Source of the DNA: JAXMHB01 sp046346965
GTDB taxonomy: Bacteria > Pseudomonadota > Gammaproteobacteria > Xanthomonadales > SZUA-5
Assembly (NCBI GenBank): GCA_046346965.1
Contig: JAXMHB010000005.1
Span: forward strand, 219,613 to 283,612
DNA: 64,000 nt
Reading direction: 5' to 3'
The position numbers and the translations under genes were made by a program. Shown piece by piece: positions 44,887 to 54,402 of the stretch. The notes below the pieces were generated by a model. The model was given only the letters and a program-made list of their open reading frames with translations. It had not been told where the DNA came from and ran no database searches. Within the stretch, counting starts at the first letter, position 1. Every line of letters starts with the position of its first letter.

Positions 44887-47304
44887 ATGACTCGTCTTCG
44901 TCTCGCGCCGCTCAGCGCCACGCTCGCCTTGTTGCTGTGCACGCAGATCGCCTTTGCCAGCGAATCCACCAAAGCCGGCGTGTTGGGGCCCGATGGCGGC
45001 CCGGTCGCGGAAGCCCAGGCCTCGGAAACCGACAGCCCTGAAGTGCGTCGCAACGGCATGCAGCAGTGGTACGAAACCGAGTACGACGCCAAGTTCCGTC
45101 GCTTCATGAACGAAGCGGCCGCGCGCGAGCGTTACCGCTACCCGAACCAGATTCCGCAGGCAACGCAGGTCGATCCGACCGGCGGCTATGGTCCGATCGG
45201 TGCGGTGGTCGGCAACACCTGGACCAACATCGGCCCGACGCGCGCCAATGTCACCAAGAACGGCTCGGTCTCGCTGGCCGTCAGCGACTCCGGTCGCCCC
45301 GCGGCGATCGTGACGCACCCGACGCTGGCCGGCACCATTTACCTCGCGTCCGCCGGTGGCGGCGTCTGGAAGACCACCGATGGCGGCACCACCTGGGTGC
45401 CGAAGACCGAGGCGCTCGGCAGTCTGTCGGTCGGCCACCTCGCCATGGACCCGAACAACCCCAACAAGTTGCTGCTCGGCCTGGGTGACGCTTTCGACGG
45501 CACCGGCATTGGCCTGTACATCAGCAACGACGGCGCCGACACCTGGAACGGCCCGCTGTATATCGGCAGTTCCACTGTGATCAACGACATCGTCGTCGCG
45601 CCGGGCAACAGCCAGATCGTCCTCGCCGCCACTGATGCCGGCCTGTTCCGCAGCGCCGACGGTGGTCTGACCTGGAGTCCGGTCAGCCTCGCCACCGGCT
45701 TCGCAGCCGCGCCCTACGTCTGGGATATCGCCTCCACCGGCGCCACCAGCTTCGCCGTGTCTCTGGAAGCCAACAAAGCCGCCACCACCGGCACCACCAG
45801 TGGCCAGGTATTCACGTCCACCAATGGCGGGACCAGCTGGGCGCTCGCGAGCGGCATGACCAACAGCGCTGGCGTCGGCCGCATCTCGCTGGCTGCCGCG
45901 CCGACCAATGGCAGCATCGTCTATGCGATGGCCGCCAAGCCGAATGCGGCGACGGCGACCGATCTGGCCGACCTGTACAAGTCGGCCAACGGCGGCGCCA
46001 CCTGGACGGCGATGGGCGCCACCGCCAACAAGGTGCGCTACACCAATACCAATACCGAGAGCACCGGCCCGAGCACGATCCTGAACGGCCAGGGCTGGTA
46101 CAACCACATGATCATCGTGGATCGCACCAACCCGAACGTCTTCTACTTCGGCGGCGCGCTGCTGATGGCCAAAGCGACGGTGTCGACCAGTTCCGCCACC
46201 TACACGCAGCTGACCAACTGGCTGGCCCAGTACAGCCTGCCGTACGTGCACGCGGACTTCCACACCGCCGCCTATGACGCCGCCGGCACGCTGCTGGTCG
46301 GCACCGACGGCGGCATCTTCAAGGCCACCAACGCCACCAACACGGCGTGGACCTCCAGCCTCAATGTGGGCATCACCTCGCACCTGATCTACTCGGTCGG
46401 CTCCTCGACCAACAATCGCGCGGCGGTGATCGGCGGCTTCCAGGACAACGGCACTCGCGTGCGTTCGGGCAGCACCTCCACCTTCGACCAGTACATCGGC
46501 GGTGATGGCTTCGGCGCCGACGTCAACCAGAGCAATGCCGCCTCGATGCTGGGCAGCCTCTACTACACCCGCATCTACAAGAGCACCAACGGCGGCACCA
46601 CCTTTGCGACCGCCAGCACCGGCATCACCGAGTCGAACAACACCTCGTCGGCGCCGTTCAACACCCACATCGAGCGCTGGACCGGCGATGCCACCGGCAA
46701 CACCGTGTACACGCACGTCAATCTGAAGGTCTACAAGTCCACCAATTACGCCACCTCGTGGACGGCGCTGCCCACCACCGGCTTGCCGACCACCAGTTTC
46801 GTGATCCGCAACATTGGCGTGGCGCACAGCAATGCCAATGTGGTCGGCATCGCTGCCAGCGGCGGTCGCGTGTATCTGACCTCGAACGGTGGCACCAGCT
46901 GGGTGCAGTCGGGCGCGCTGCCGAACAACGGGCTCAGTATCTCGGACGTCTACTTCGACCGCACCAACACCAACATCGTCTACGTGTCCTCGGTGGCGCC
47001 GCAGTCGACGGTGACGCATCTGTGGAAGTCCACCAACTTCGGCAGCACCTGGACGGCCATCGATGGCGCCGGTTTCCCGACTGGCGTGCCGGTCAACACG
47101 GTCACTTCCGATCCGTCGGCGCCGAACACGCTGTTTGCCGCCACGCACCTCGGTGTCTACAAATCCACCGATGCGGGTTCCACCTGGGCGCGCTTCGGCA
47201 CCGGCTTGCCGCTGGTGAACGTCACCGACTTCTACATCTCGGCCGACGCCTCGCTGATGCGCGCGTCCACCTTCGGTCGCGGCTTCTGGGAACTGATCCC
47301 CTGA
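44887..47304 (+). CDS. Secreted BNR/sialidase-type beta-propeller repeat protein
   Basis: 805 aa. Signal peptide (LSATLALLLCTQIAFA). After about 100 residues of charged, proline-containing sequence there are many BNR/YCF48-like repeats with the Asp-box form, for example GGVWKTTDGGTTWVPKT, GLFRSADGGLTWSP, VFTSTNGGTSWALA, YKSANGGATWTAMG, IYKSTNGGTTF, VYLTSNGGTSWVQ and VYKSTDAGSTWARFG. Together they suggest one or two seven-bladed propellers of the Vps10/exo-glycosidase type. No catalytic residues recognised. The C-terminus is FGRGFWELIP. A hairpin terminator follows at 47348. Confidence 0.88.
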   Translation: MTRLRLAPLSATLALLLCTQIAFASESTKAGVLGPDGGPVAEAQASETDSPEVRRNGMQQWYETEYDAKFRRFMNEAAARERYRYPNQIPQATQVDPTGGYGPIGAVVGNTWTNIGPTRANVTKNGSVSLAVSDSGRPAAIVTHPTLAGTIYLASAGGGVWKTTDGGTTWVPKTEALGSLSVGHLAMDPNNPNKLLLGLGDAFDGTGIGLYISNDGADTWNGPLYIGSSTVINDIVVAPGNSQIVLAATDAGLFRSADGGLTWSPVSLATGFAAAPYVWDIASTGATSFAVSLEANKAATTGTTSGQVFTSTNGGTSWALASGMTNSAGVGRISLAAAPTNGSIVYAMAAKPNAATATDLADLYKSANGGATWTAMGATANKVRYTNTNTESTGPSTILNGQGWYNHMIIVDRTNPNVFYFGGALLMAKATVSTSSATYTQLTNWLAQYSLPYVHADFHTAAYDAAGTLLVGTDGGIFKATNATNTAWTSSLNVGITSHLIYSVGSSTNNRAAVIGGFQDNGTRVRSGSTSTFDQYIGGDGFGADVNQSNAASMLGSLYYTRIYKSTNGGTTFATASTGITESNNTSSAPFNTHIERWTGDATGNTVYTHVNLKVYKSTNYATSWTALPTTGLPTTSFVIRNIGVAHSNANVVGIAASGGRVYLTSNGGTSWVQSGALPNNGLSISDVYFDRTNTNIVYVSSVAPQSTVTHLWKSTNFGSTWTAIDGAGFPTGVPVNTVTSDPSAPNTLFAATHLGVYKSTDAGSTWARFGTGLPLVNVTDFYISADASLMRASTFGRGFWELIP

Positions 47305-47347
47305 TCGCGGCTTGATCATCCTGCCCATCCGGGCAGCGCAACACCGG

Positions 47348-47380
47348 CGCCGGCACTGACGACAGTGCCGGCGTTTTCTT
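47348..47380 (+). terminator. Intrinsic terminator after the BNR protein gene
   Basis: Perfect 10-bp stem GCCGGCACTG / CAGTGCCGGC (plus one more outer C-G pair) with loop ACGA, followed by TTTTCTT. It ends 75 bp before tdh, so the two genes are separate transcription units. Confidence 0.85.
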
Positions 47381-47455
47381 TGGCGCGTCCGGCACGAGCG
47401 GTTCAGCCGCCGCGCCTATACTGCGCGCCAGTTTCAGGGTCCGAGGGAGACGGTC

Positions 47456-48490
47456 ATGCCGCAGATGATGAAGGCGCTGGTCAAGCGTGAGGCGGGGAAA
47501 GGCATCTGGATGCAGGAAGTGCCGGTGCCGGAAATCGGCCCCAACGACGTGCTCGTCAAGCTCGAAAAGACCGCCATCTGCGGCACCGATCTGCATATCT
47601 ACAAGTGGGACGAGTGGAGCCAGCGCACCATCAAGCCGGGCCTGGTGATCGGCCACGAGTTCGTCGGCCGCATCGTCGACATGGGCGCCGGCGTGCGCGG
47701 CTACAGCGTCGGCCAGCGCGTCTCCGCCGAAGGCCATATCGTCTGCGGCGTCTGCCGCAACTGTCGCGCCGGACGCCCGCACCTGTGTCCGCATACCGTC
47801 GGCATCGGCGTCAACCGCAACGGCGCCTTCGCCGAGTACATCGCCGTCCCGGCCTCCAATTTGTGGCCGATCCCGGATCAGATCCCCAGCGAACTCGCGG
47901 CCTTCTTCGACCCCTACGGCAACGCCGCGCACTGTGCGCTGGAGTTCGATCTGATCGGTGAAGACGTGCTGATCACCGGCGCCGGCCCGATCGGCATCAT
48001 CGCCGCCGGCATCTGCAAGCACGTCGGCGCCCGCAATGTGGTGGTCACCGACGTCAACGATTACCGGCTCAAACTGGCGGCCGACATGGGCGCCACGCGC
48101 GTCGTGAACGTCTCCAAACAGTCGCTCAAGGACGTCATGCGCGATCTGCACATGGAAGGCTTCGACATCGGCATGGAAATGAGCGGCAATCCGCACGCCT
48201 TCAACGACATGCTCGATTGCATGTACCACGGCGGCAAGATCGCCCTGCTCGGCATCCTGCCCAAAGGCGCCGGCATCGATTGGGACAAGGTGATCTTCAA
48301 GGGTCTGGTGATCCACGGCATCTACGGCCGCCGCATGTACGAGACCTGGTACAAGATGACGCAGATGCTGCTGACCGGCTTCCCGCTGCAGAAGGTGCTC
48401 ACCCACCAGATCCACATCGACGACTTCCAGCGCGGCTTCGACCTGATGGAAGCCGGCAGCTGCGGCAAGGTGGTTTGCAGCTGGAATTGA
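47456..48490 (+). CDS. tdh: L-threonine 3-dehydrogenase
   Basis: 344 aa zinc medium-chain dehydrogenase oxidising threonine to 2-amino-3-ketobutyrate. Catalytic zinc ligands Cys42 (ICGTDLH) and His67/Glu68 (GHEF); structural zinc Cys97, 100, 103 and 111 (CGVCRNCRAGRPHLC); NAD motif VLITGAGPIGIIAAG. Near-full identity to the Tdh pattern, including FNDMLDCMYHGGKIALLGI and the IYGRRMYETWYKM segment. GAGGGAGA ribosome site upstream. The usual partner kbl is not adjacent. Confidence 0.96.
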   Translation: MPQMMKALVKREAGKGIWMQEVPVPEIGPNDVLVKLEKTAICGTDLHIYKWDEWSQRTIKPGLVIGHEFVGRIVDMGAGVRGYSVGQRVSAEGHIVCGVCRNCRAGRPHLCPHTVGIGVNRNGAFAEYIAVPASNLWPIPDQIPSELAAFFDPYGNAAHCALEFDLIGEDVLITGAGPIGIIAAGICKHVGARNVVVTDVNDYRLKLAADMGATRVVNVSKQSLKDVMRDLHMEGFDIGMEMSGNPHAFNDMLDCMYHGGKIALLGILPKGAGIDWDKVIFKGLVIHGIYGRRMYETWYKMTQMLLTGFPLQKVLTHQIHIDDFQRGFDLMEAGSCGKVVCSWN

Positions 48491-48591
48491 GCAGCGGTAC
48501 GACCCGATAGCCGCCGCGCTTGATGGACGCTTGCTAGACGCATCCCGCCCTCGCATGATGCCGGCCCATCTCGGGTCGGATGGGACACACC

Positions 48592-51204
48592 ATGGCACGC
48601 ACCGCAGTACGCGCTGTATCCACGCTGGCGGCTGCGATCGCCGTGCTCACCGGCTGTGCCGGCACCCATCAACTGGCGCAGAACGCCGACGCACCGGCGA
48701 CGCCAGCGTATCGCGGGCCGCTGGCGCAAGAGGCCTACATGGGCCCGTATTGGCAGGATCGCGCCACCTACCCGACCGGTCATTTCAATCCGCGCTGGCA
48801 GCTCGATGCCGCCGCCGACGCCGCCAAGATCGCGCCGGGCGTGCCGGCCGGTGCGGATGACCGCCGGCGCAGCAGTCGGGCGCTCGATCCGCAGCTGTTC
48901 ACGCCGCTCGGTCCGCGGCCGCTGGGCACCGGCGGCGGTATCGCCGGGCGCACCAACGTCATCGTCACCCATCCCACCGATCCCACCATTGCCTGGATCG
49001 GCTCCGATGGCGGCGGTGTGTGGAAAACGACGAACTGCTGCGACGCCAATACCACCTGGACCAATACCACCGACAATTCGGCCACGCTGGAGCCCATCCA
49101 GAACAGCGCCATCGGCGATCTGACGCTCGACCCCAACAATCCGAACGTGCTGTATGCCGGCACCGGTGATCTGCGCTTTGGATCATTCTCCTTCGGCTCG
49201 AACGGCATTCTGAAGTCCGTCGACGGCGGCAATACCTGGACGGTCAAGGGCGCCGATGTGTTCAACCCCTTCTATCCGCCCAACGCCAATCTGCCGCCGC
49301 AATACCAGGCGATCGGCAAAGTGGTGGTCGACCCGAACAACTCCAACATCCTCATCGTCGGCGCCAAGACCGGTGTGTACCTGTCCTACAACGGCGGCGA
49401 CACCTGGACCGGTCCCTGCCTGACCAACACCTTCCCGGATCAGCGCCAGGACATCACCGGGCTGATTGCCTCGGACATGGGCAGCAGCACGCGGCTGACG
49501 GCCGCCATCGGCACCCGCGCCTTTGCGACCACCGTGCAAACCGGCCTGGAAAAGAACGGCGCCAACGGCATTTATCGCGCGACCGTGCCCGCCAGCGGCT
49601 GTCCGATCGACTGGACGACGGTATCGCGCCCGGACAACGGCTGGCCGGCCGGCACGGCGCAAGGTACGCCGCTGCCAGGGAATCCGCTGGGACGCATCGA
49701 CATCGCTGCGGCACCCTCGGATCCCAATGTCATCTACGCGCAGGTTGCGGCACCGGTCTCCACCAACCCGGTGATTCTCGGCGTCTGGCGCAGCGCCAAC
49801 GGCGGCGATACCTGGACCCAGGTGCAGAATGGCACCATCAGTGGCTCGGGCACCCAGAGCTGGTACAACGCCGGCATCACCGTGCACCCGACCGACCCGA
49901 ACACCTTCGTCCTCAGCGCCTTCAGCACCTTCCGCTCGACCACTGGCGGCAGCAGCTACAGCAATATCGCGTCGGCGCCGCATGTGGATCACCACGCCCG
50001 CGCTTTCGTCGCCAATGACCCCAACAAGCTGCTGATCGGCACCGATGGTGGCGTGTACTACAGCAGCAATGCGATGGCAGCCTCGCCGACCTGGACCTCG
50101 CTGAATGCCACGCTGAACACCATCGAGTTCTATTCCGGCGGCATCACGCCGAACTTCGCCACTGCGCCCAGCGCCAGCGCCGTCGGCGGCGCCCAGGACA
50201 ATTCCTGCATGGTCGCCACCTGGTCAGGCGGCGCCATCGCCCCGGCGCGCTGGTCCTCGCGCAACGGCGGCGACGGCTTCTGGAGCACCATCGAGCCGAT
50301 CCTGCAGCAGCGCTGGTATTACTCCAGCCAGAATGGCGCCATCGTGGCGACCAGCACCGCCACGGGCGGCCTGGGCAGCACCAGTGCGTCGAGCGCTGCA
50401 CCGAGCGGCTGGAGCGGTGACCGCAAGAGCTTCGTCACCAATTTCGATCTGTACCGCTTCGGTGGCGAGACCACCGGCTGCCCGGCGGCGACCGGCTGTG
50501 GCCGCATCATTGCCGGCAGTTATCGGGTGTGGGAATCGGTCACCGGTGGCGTGCCGACCACCAGCTGGAAGTCGAACAGCCCGGATCTGACCAAGGGCAC
50601 GCTGGGTGATCGCTCCTTCATCAATCAGGTCGCCTATGCCGTCAGCACGCCGACCATCGCGATCGCCGGCACCAATGACGGCAACGTCTGGTTTGGCTTC
50701 AACATGGGCCAGGACATCACTGATTCGGCCACCTGGGTCAATGTCACCGGCGGCAATGCCGTGCTGCCCAATCGCTTCGTGCTGGATGTGGCCACCGATC
50801 CGGTCGACCCGCTGATCGGTTACGCGGTGATGGCGGGCTTCGACCAGAACACGCCAAGCACGCCGGGGCACGTGTTCCAGGTGAAATGCACCGCCGGCTG
50901 CGCCAGCTTCAATTGGCGCGACGTGTCCGGCAACCTGCCCAATATCCCGGTCAACAGCGTCATCGTGAACCCGAATCGGCCGCGCCAGGTGTTCGCCGGT
51001 TCGGACTGGGGCCTCTATTACACGGATGATGTCGAAGCCAATCCGGTGGTGTGGCAGAAGCATCTGGGGCTGCCGAACGTGATGATCTGGGATATGACGA
51101 TCGACCGTGGCTTCACCACGCTGGCGGTGTGGACGCGCTCGCGTGGGGCCTGGGTGTGGCCGCTGCCGACCGGCGACAGTCTGTTTGCCAACGGCTACGA
51201 ATGA
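48592..51204 (+). CDS. BNR-repeat beta-propeller lipoprotein with C-terminal FANGYE tail
   Basis: 870 aa from ATG 48592; an in-frame ATG four codons earlier is equally possible. Lipoprotein signal with lipobox VLTGC (Cys22). An N-terminal segment of about 100 residues is followed by BNR/Asp-box repeats as in the gene at 44887: GGGVWKTTNCCDANTTW, ILKSVDGGNTWTVKG, VYLSYNGGDTWTGP, VWRSANGGDTWTQVQ and others, so the two are distant paralogs. The last residues GDSLFANGYE resemble short conserved C-terminal tails of secreted xanthomonad proteins. Function unknown; possible glycan- or protein-binding surface lipoprotein. Confidence 0.85.
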   Translation: MARTAVRAVSTLAAAIAVLTGCAGTHQLAQNADAPATPAYRGPLAQEAYMGPYWQDRATYPTGHFNPRWQLDAAADAAKIAPGVPAGADDRRRSSRALDPQLFTPLGPRPLGTGGGIAGRTNVIVTHPTDPTIAWIGSDGGGVWKTTNCCDANTTWTNTTDNSATLEPIQNSAIGDLTLDPNNPNVLYAGTGDLRFGSFSFGSNGILKSVDGGNTWTVKGADVFNPFYPPNANLPPQYQAIGKVVVDPNNSNILIVGAKTGVYLSYNGGDTWTGPCLTNTFPDQRQDITGLIASDMGSSTRLTAAIGTRAFATTVQTGLEKNGANGIYRATVPASGCPIDWTTVSRPDNGWPAGTAQGTPLPGNPLGRIDIAAAPSDPNVIYAQVAAPVSTNPVILGVWRSANGGDTWTQVQNGTISGSGTQSWYNAGITVHPTDPNTFVLSAFSTFRSTTGGSSYSNIASAPHVDHHARAFVANDPNKLLIGTDGGVYYSSNAMAASPTWTSLNATLNTIEFYSGGITPNFATAPSASAVGGAQDNSCMVATWSGGAIAPARWSSRNGGDGFWSTIEPILQQRWYYSSQNGAIVATSTATGGLGSTSASSAAPSGWSGDRKSFVTNFDLYRFGGETTGCPAATGCGRIIAGSYRVWESVTGGVPTTSWKSNSPDLTKGTLGDRSFINQVAYAVSTPTIAIAGTNDGNVWFGFNMGQDITDSATWVNVTGGNAVLPNRFVLDVATDPVDPLIGYAVMAGFDQNTPSTPGHVFQVKCTAGCASFNWRDVSGNLPNIPVNSVIVNPNRPRQVFAGSDWGLYYTDDVEANPVVWQKHLGLPNVMIWDMTIDRGFTTLAVWTRSRGAWVWPLPTGDSLFANGYE

Positions 51205-51248
51205 GCCACTGATGCCGGGCCCGAGCCCGCTTCGAGGACGCTGATGCG

Positions 51249-52004
51249 ATGCCCGAGATGATCAACAACCGCGATTGCGCGTGGCTGGCTGACACTCGGG
51301 CGCGCTGGCCGCGGGCGTGGCGACTGCTCTGCGGCTTGCTGCTGGTGGCGCTGCTGGCCGCCTGCGCGCAAACCCGCCACGTGCGCCCGGCCAATGTGCG
51401 CGCCGATGCCGCGCTCGGCCGTGGCGCCGAGATCCTGGTGGTCGAGCCGGATGTGGAGATCAGCGAGCTGCTGGCCAGCGGCCTGCAGGAAGTGCGTGCC
51501 GACTGGACCGCCGCTGCGCGCACCCATGTGGCGAATGCGATCAACGAGCGTCTGGCCGCGCGCGGCGCCGATGCGCGGCGCTTCGAGTACGCCGAGGACG
51601 CCCGGCAGGCGGATCAGCAGCGTCAGGTGGTGATGCTGCATGAGGCGGTGGGCCAGAGCGTGCTGCTGCATCGCTACCTGGGCGTGCTGTTGCCGAGCAA
51701 GGGCGAGGTCTTCGACTGGACGCTCGGCCAGCAGGCGCGCGTGCTCGATCCGACGGCGCGCTACGCGCTGTTCGTCTATCTGCGCGACAGTCACGCCAGC
51801 GCCGGCCGCAAGGCCATGCTGGCGCTGTCGCTGATCGGCGTCGGTGTGTCTTTGGGCCAGCAGATTGGCTTCGCCTCCTTGGTCGATCTCAACGACGGTC
51901 GGCTGGTCTGGTTCAATCTGCTGAGCTCGCCCAGCGGCGATCTGCGCACACCAGCAGCAGCGCGCGAGGCGATCGACCTCTTGCTCGACGGAGCGCCGCT
52001 GTGA
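51249..52004 (+). CDS. Lipoprotein of unknown function, first gene of the M48 protease cluster
   Basis: 251 aa with a long basic leader and lipobox LLAAC (Cys39); an internal ATG at 51258 would shorten the leader. The mature part begins with ANVRADAALGRGAEILVVEPDVEISELLASGLQEVRADWTAAARTHVANAINERLAARG and has alpha/beta character; a hydrophobic stretch (KAMLALSLIGVGVSLG) lies near residue 195. No family recognised. Its stop overlaps the GTG of the M48 gene by four bases. Confidence 0.75.
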   Translation: MPEMINNRDCAWLADTRARWPRAWRLLCGLLLVALLAACAQTRHVRPANVRADAALGRGAEILVVEPDVEISELLASGLQEVRADWTAAARTHVANAINERLAARGADARRFEYAEDARQADQQRQVVMLHEAVGQSVLLHRYLGVLLPSKGEVFDWTLGQQARVLDPTARYALFVYLRDSHASAGRKAMLALSLIGVGVSLGQQIGFASLVDLNDGRLVWFNLLSSPSGDLRTPAAAREAIDLLLDGAPL

Positions 52005-53119
52005 GATGGGCGGCGCTGTGCCTGCTGGCGGCGCTGCTCGGCGGCTGCGCCGGCGCACCGGTGCCACGTGCCACGCCGGACCAACCGGCGCCGCGCGACG
52101 ACAGCGACGAAGCCGGCCTGATCCTGCAAATGCAGCGCTTTGAAGAAGAGCTGGCGAACTCGCCGCTGCGCGTGCGCGATCCGGCGCTGAATGCCTATCT
52201 GCGCGAATTGACTTGCAAGCTCGCGGGCGACTACTGCGGCGACATCCGCGTATATCTGCTGCGCCAGCCCTATTTCAATGCGGCGATGGCGCCCAACGGC
52301 ATGCTGGTGATCTGGACCGGGCTGTTGCTGCGCGTCGAGGACGAGGCGCAGCTGGCTGCGGTGATCGGGCACGAGGTGGGCCATTACGTCGCGCGCGACT
52401 CGCTGGCACGCTGGCGGCGCATGAAGGCAGCCGGCAACCTCACGGTCGCATTTCAGGTGCTCGGCGGCAGTATCGCCGGCGCGGCCGTGGGGCTCGGCGC
52501 CTACAGTGGTCTGTACGCTTTCTCGCGCGATCAGGAGCGCGCTGCCGACCAGTACGGCATCGAGCGCATGCGCGCGCTAGGCTACGACGATCGCCGTGTC
52601 GGCGATCTGTGGGCGGCGATCTGGGACGAGGAAAGCCAGCGTGATCGCGACCTGATGTCGGCGATCTTCGCCAGCCATCCGGCCAGTACCGAGCGCCGTG
52701 ATCGCTTGCGCCGGGCGGCGCAGAGCCAGGGCGGCGAGACCGGCGTCGAGCGCTATCACGCGGTGGTCGAGCCACTGCGGGCCGACTGGCTGGAGGACGA
52801 GATCGGCCGTCGCCATTACAGCCAGACCGAGGTGTTGCTCGCCCGACTGGCGCGTTTGCCCTACGATCAGGCGGAGTTGGCCTACTACCAGGCTGAAATG
52901 TACCGGCGGCGCGCGCGCCCGGCGGATCTTGCGCTGGCCCACGCGGCCTACCAGCGCGCCACTGCGGCCCCCGGCGCACCGGCGGGCGCCTGGCGCGGCC
53001 TGGGCTTGGTCCTGCAGAAACTGGGACGATCGGAGGACGCCCGCGCCGCCTTCGCCGAGTACCTGAAGCGCGCGCCGGACGCGGGTGACCGCGCGATGAT
53101 CGAGAGCTGGCTGCAATGA
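52001..53119 (+). CDS. M48-family zinc metalloprotease lipoprotein
   Basis: 372 aa from GTG. Lipobox LLGGC (Cys16). Zinc motif HEVGH at 124-128 with the third ligand probably in the ERAAD segment near residue 180, typical of M48B (BepA/LoiP-like) enzymes. NAAMAPNGMLVIWTGLLLRVEDEAQLAAVIGHEVGHYV is the family core. The C-terminal 110 residues contain TPR-like helices (AELAYYQAEMYRRRARPADLALAHAAYQRATAAPGAPAGAWRGLGLVLQKLGRSEDARAAFAEYLK). Likely periplasmic, outer-membrane-attached protein quality control. Overlaps both neighbours by four bases. Confidence 0.92.
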   Translation: MRWAALCLLAALLGGCAGAPVPRATPDQPAPRDDSDEAGLILQMQRFEEELANSPLRVRDPALNAYLRELTCKLAGDYCGDIRVYLLRQPYFNAAMAPNGMLVIWTGLLLRVEDEAQLAAVIGHEVGHYVARDSLARWRRMKAAGNLTVAFQVLGGSIAGAAVGLGAYSGLYAFSRDQERAADQYGIERMRALGYDDRRVGDLWAAIWDEESQRDRDLMSAIFASHPASTERRDRLRRAAQSQGGETGVERYHAVVEPLRADWLEDEIGRRHYSQTEVLLARLARLPYDQAELAYYQAEMYRRRARPADLALAHAAYQRATAAPGAPAGAWRGLGLVLQKLGRSEDARAAFAEYLKRAPDAGDRAMIESWLQ

Positions 53120-53682
53120 GTACCTGGATGCGACGCCCTGCCCTGTGGATCTTTGTGCTGCTGCTGGCCGGATGCGCCAATCTCCTGGTCAAACCCGGCC
53201 CACAGACGGTGGACGGGCTGACGCTCAATACGCCGGTGGCCTGGACCGATTACGGCCTGCGCGGAGAACGCCTGTGGACGCGCGATGGCGTGCTGCTGAA
53301 CGCGCTGCGCATCTACACCGACATCCGCCCCGGCGAGCACGTGTTCCGCGAGCGCCAGCGCAACAGCAAGCGCGAGGAAGGCGCGCGCTATCGCGCAGCT
53401 TCGAGCGCCGTCGAGATCCAGGAAGTGATTCTGGAAGCGCTGCGCGCCGATGGACTGGCCAATGTCGCCGCCGAGGACTTGCGTCCGGCCACGCTGGCGG
53501 GCCGCAGCGGCTTTCGCTTCCGCCTGCGCTTTGACTCCCAGGCCGGTCTGCACTACCAAGGCCTGGTGCTGGGCGAGGGCGCCGACGACACGCTGAGCTT
53601 CCTGATCTTTACCGCGCCGGCCGGTCACTACTACGAGCACAATCAGGACACGGTGGAAGCCATCTACAGCAGTCTGCGCTAG
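53116..53682 (+). CDS. Lipoprotein of unknown function
   Basis: 188 aa with lipobox LLAGC (Cys20). The mature domain (QTVDGLTLNTPVAWTDYGLRGERLWTRDGVLLNALRIYTDIRPGEHVF ... RFRLRFDSQAGLHYQGLVLGEGADDTLSFLIFTAPAGHYYEHNQDTVEAIYSSLR) looks like a small alpha/beta lipid- or peptide-binding fold similar to PsbP-like/DUF1795 proteins, a tentative likeness. ATGA overlap with the M48 gene indicates cotranslation. Confidence 0.78.
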   Translation: MSTWMRRPALWIFVLLLAGCANLLVKPGPQTVDGLTLNTPVAWTDYGLRGERLWTRDGVLLNALRIYTDIRPGEHVFRERQRNSKREEGARYRAASSAVEIQEVILEALRADGLANVAAEDLRPATLAGRSGFRFRLRFDSQAGLHYQGLVLGEGADDTLSFLIFTAPAGHYYEHNQDTVEAIYSSLR

Positions 53683-53694
53683 GGAACGGCGCGC

Positions 53695-54360
53695 ATGGAC
53701 TATCACGCGCTCAACTGGCTGCACGGTCTGTGCGCAGCCCTGGCGATCGGTGGCGATCTGGCGCGAGTGCTCGCCAGCCGCTGGCTGATCGATGCGCGTC
53801 TGGCGCCGGAAGCGCGTGCGCTGGCCGCGCGTCTGCTCGATCTGCAGAGTCGCTGGCAATGGGCCTGCGTGGTACTGCTGCTGCCGAGCGGACTGACGCT
53901 GGCCTGGCGCAGCGGCTGGCTGGTCCAGGACGCGCAGGGCATCCTCGCCTTCTGGGCCTATTGCGCGGGCTGGGGGTGGATCGCCCACCGCGTGCACGTG
54001 GGCCCCGCCGCGGTCAGCGAGCGCATGCGTCAACTCGATACGCTGCTGCCGCTCGCGCTGATGCTGGGCCTCGGCTGGATGCTGCTGCGCAGCGCGCTCG
54101 GCCATGGCCCGATCGTCCACGCACCCTGGCTCTGGACGAAGACCGCCATCTACCTCGGCGTTCTCGGCCTGCTGCTGTGGAATCAGCGCCAGTCGCCGAC
54201 GATCACGGCGCTGGTGGCCCGACTGCAGGCGAGCGCGCTGGACGTTGCCGCCGAAACCGCGTTGCGCCGCAGCGTACGGCAGCAGATGGCGCGCAGCGCG
54301 GCGATCTGGCTCGGTCTGGCGCTGTCCATGCTGTTGGGCCTCGGCAAATGGCCCGCATGA
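53695..54360 (+). CDS. Integral membrane protein, unknown function
   Basis: 221 aa with about four membrane helices (LHGLCAALAIGGDLARVL; WACVVLLLPSGLTLAW; LLPLALMLGLGWMLLRSAL; LWTKTAIYLGVLGLLLW, then AAIWLGLALSMLLGLG at the end). The general look is like the DUF2269/CopD-type helical bundles, with no diagnostic motif. It follows the lipoprotein by 12 bp. Confidence 0.7.
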   Translation: MDYHALNWLHGLCAALAIGGDLARVLASRWLIDARLAPEARALAARLLDLQSRWQWACVVLLLPSGLTLAWRSGWLVQDAQGILAFWAYCAGWGWIAHRVHVGPAAVSERMRQLDTLLPLALMLGLGWMLLRSALGHGPIVHAPWLWTKTAIYLGVLGLLLWNQRQSPTITALVARLQASALDVAAETALRRSVRQQMARSAAIWLGLALSMLLGLGKWPA

Positions 54361-54402
54361 GGCGCGGCGAGGCGACAGCGAACCCGATCAGGAGCGCGCA
54401 TC

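Noticed and set aside
44872..47328. Long minus-strand frame opposite the BNR protein gene
   Set aside because: Gly/Val/Arg-rich shadow of the repeats; it includes the region of the signal peptide on the other strand and no ribosome site.
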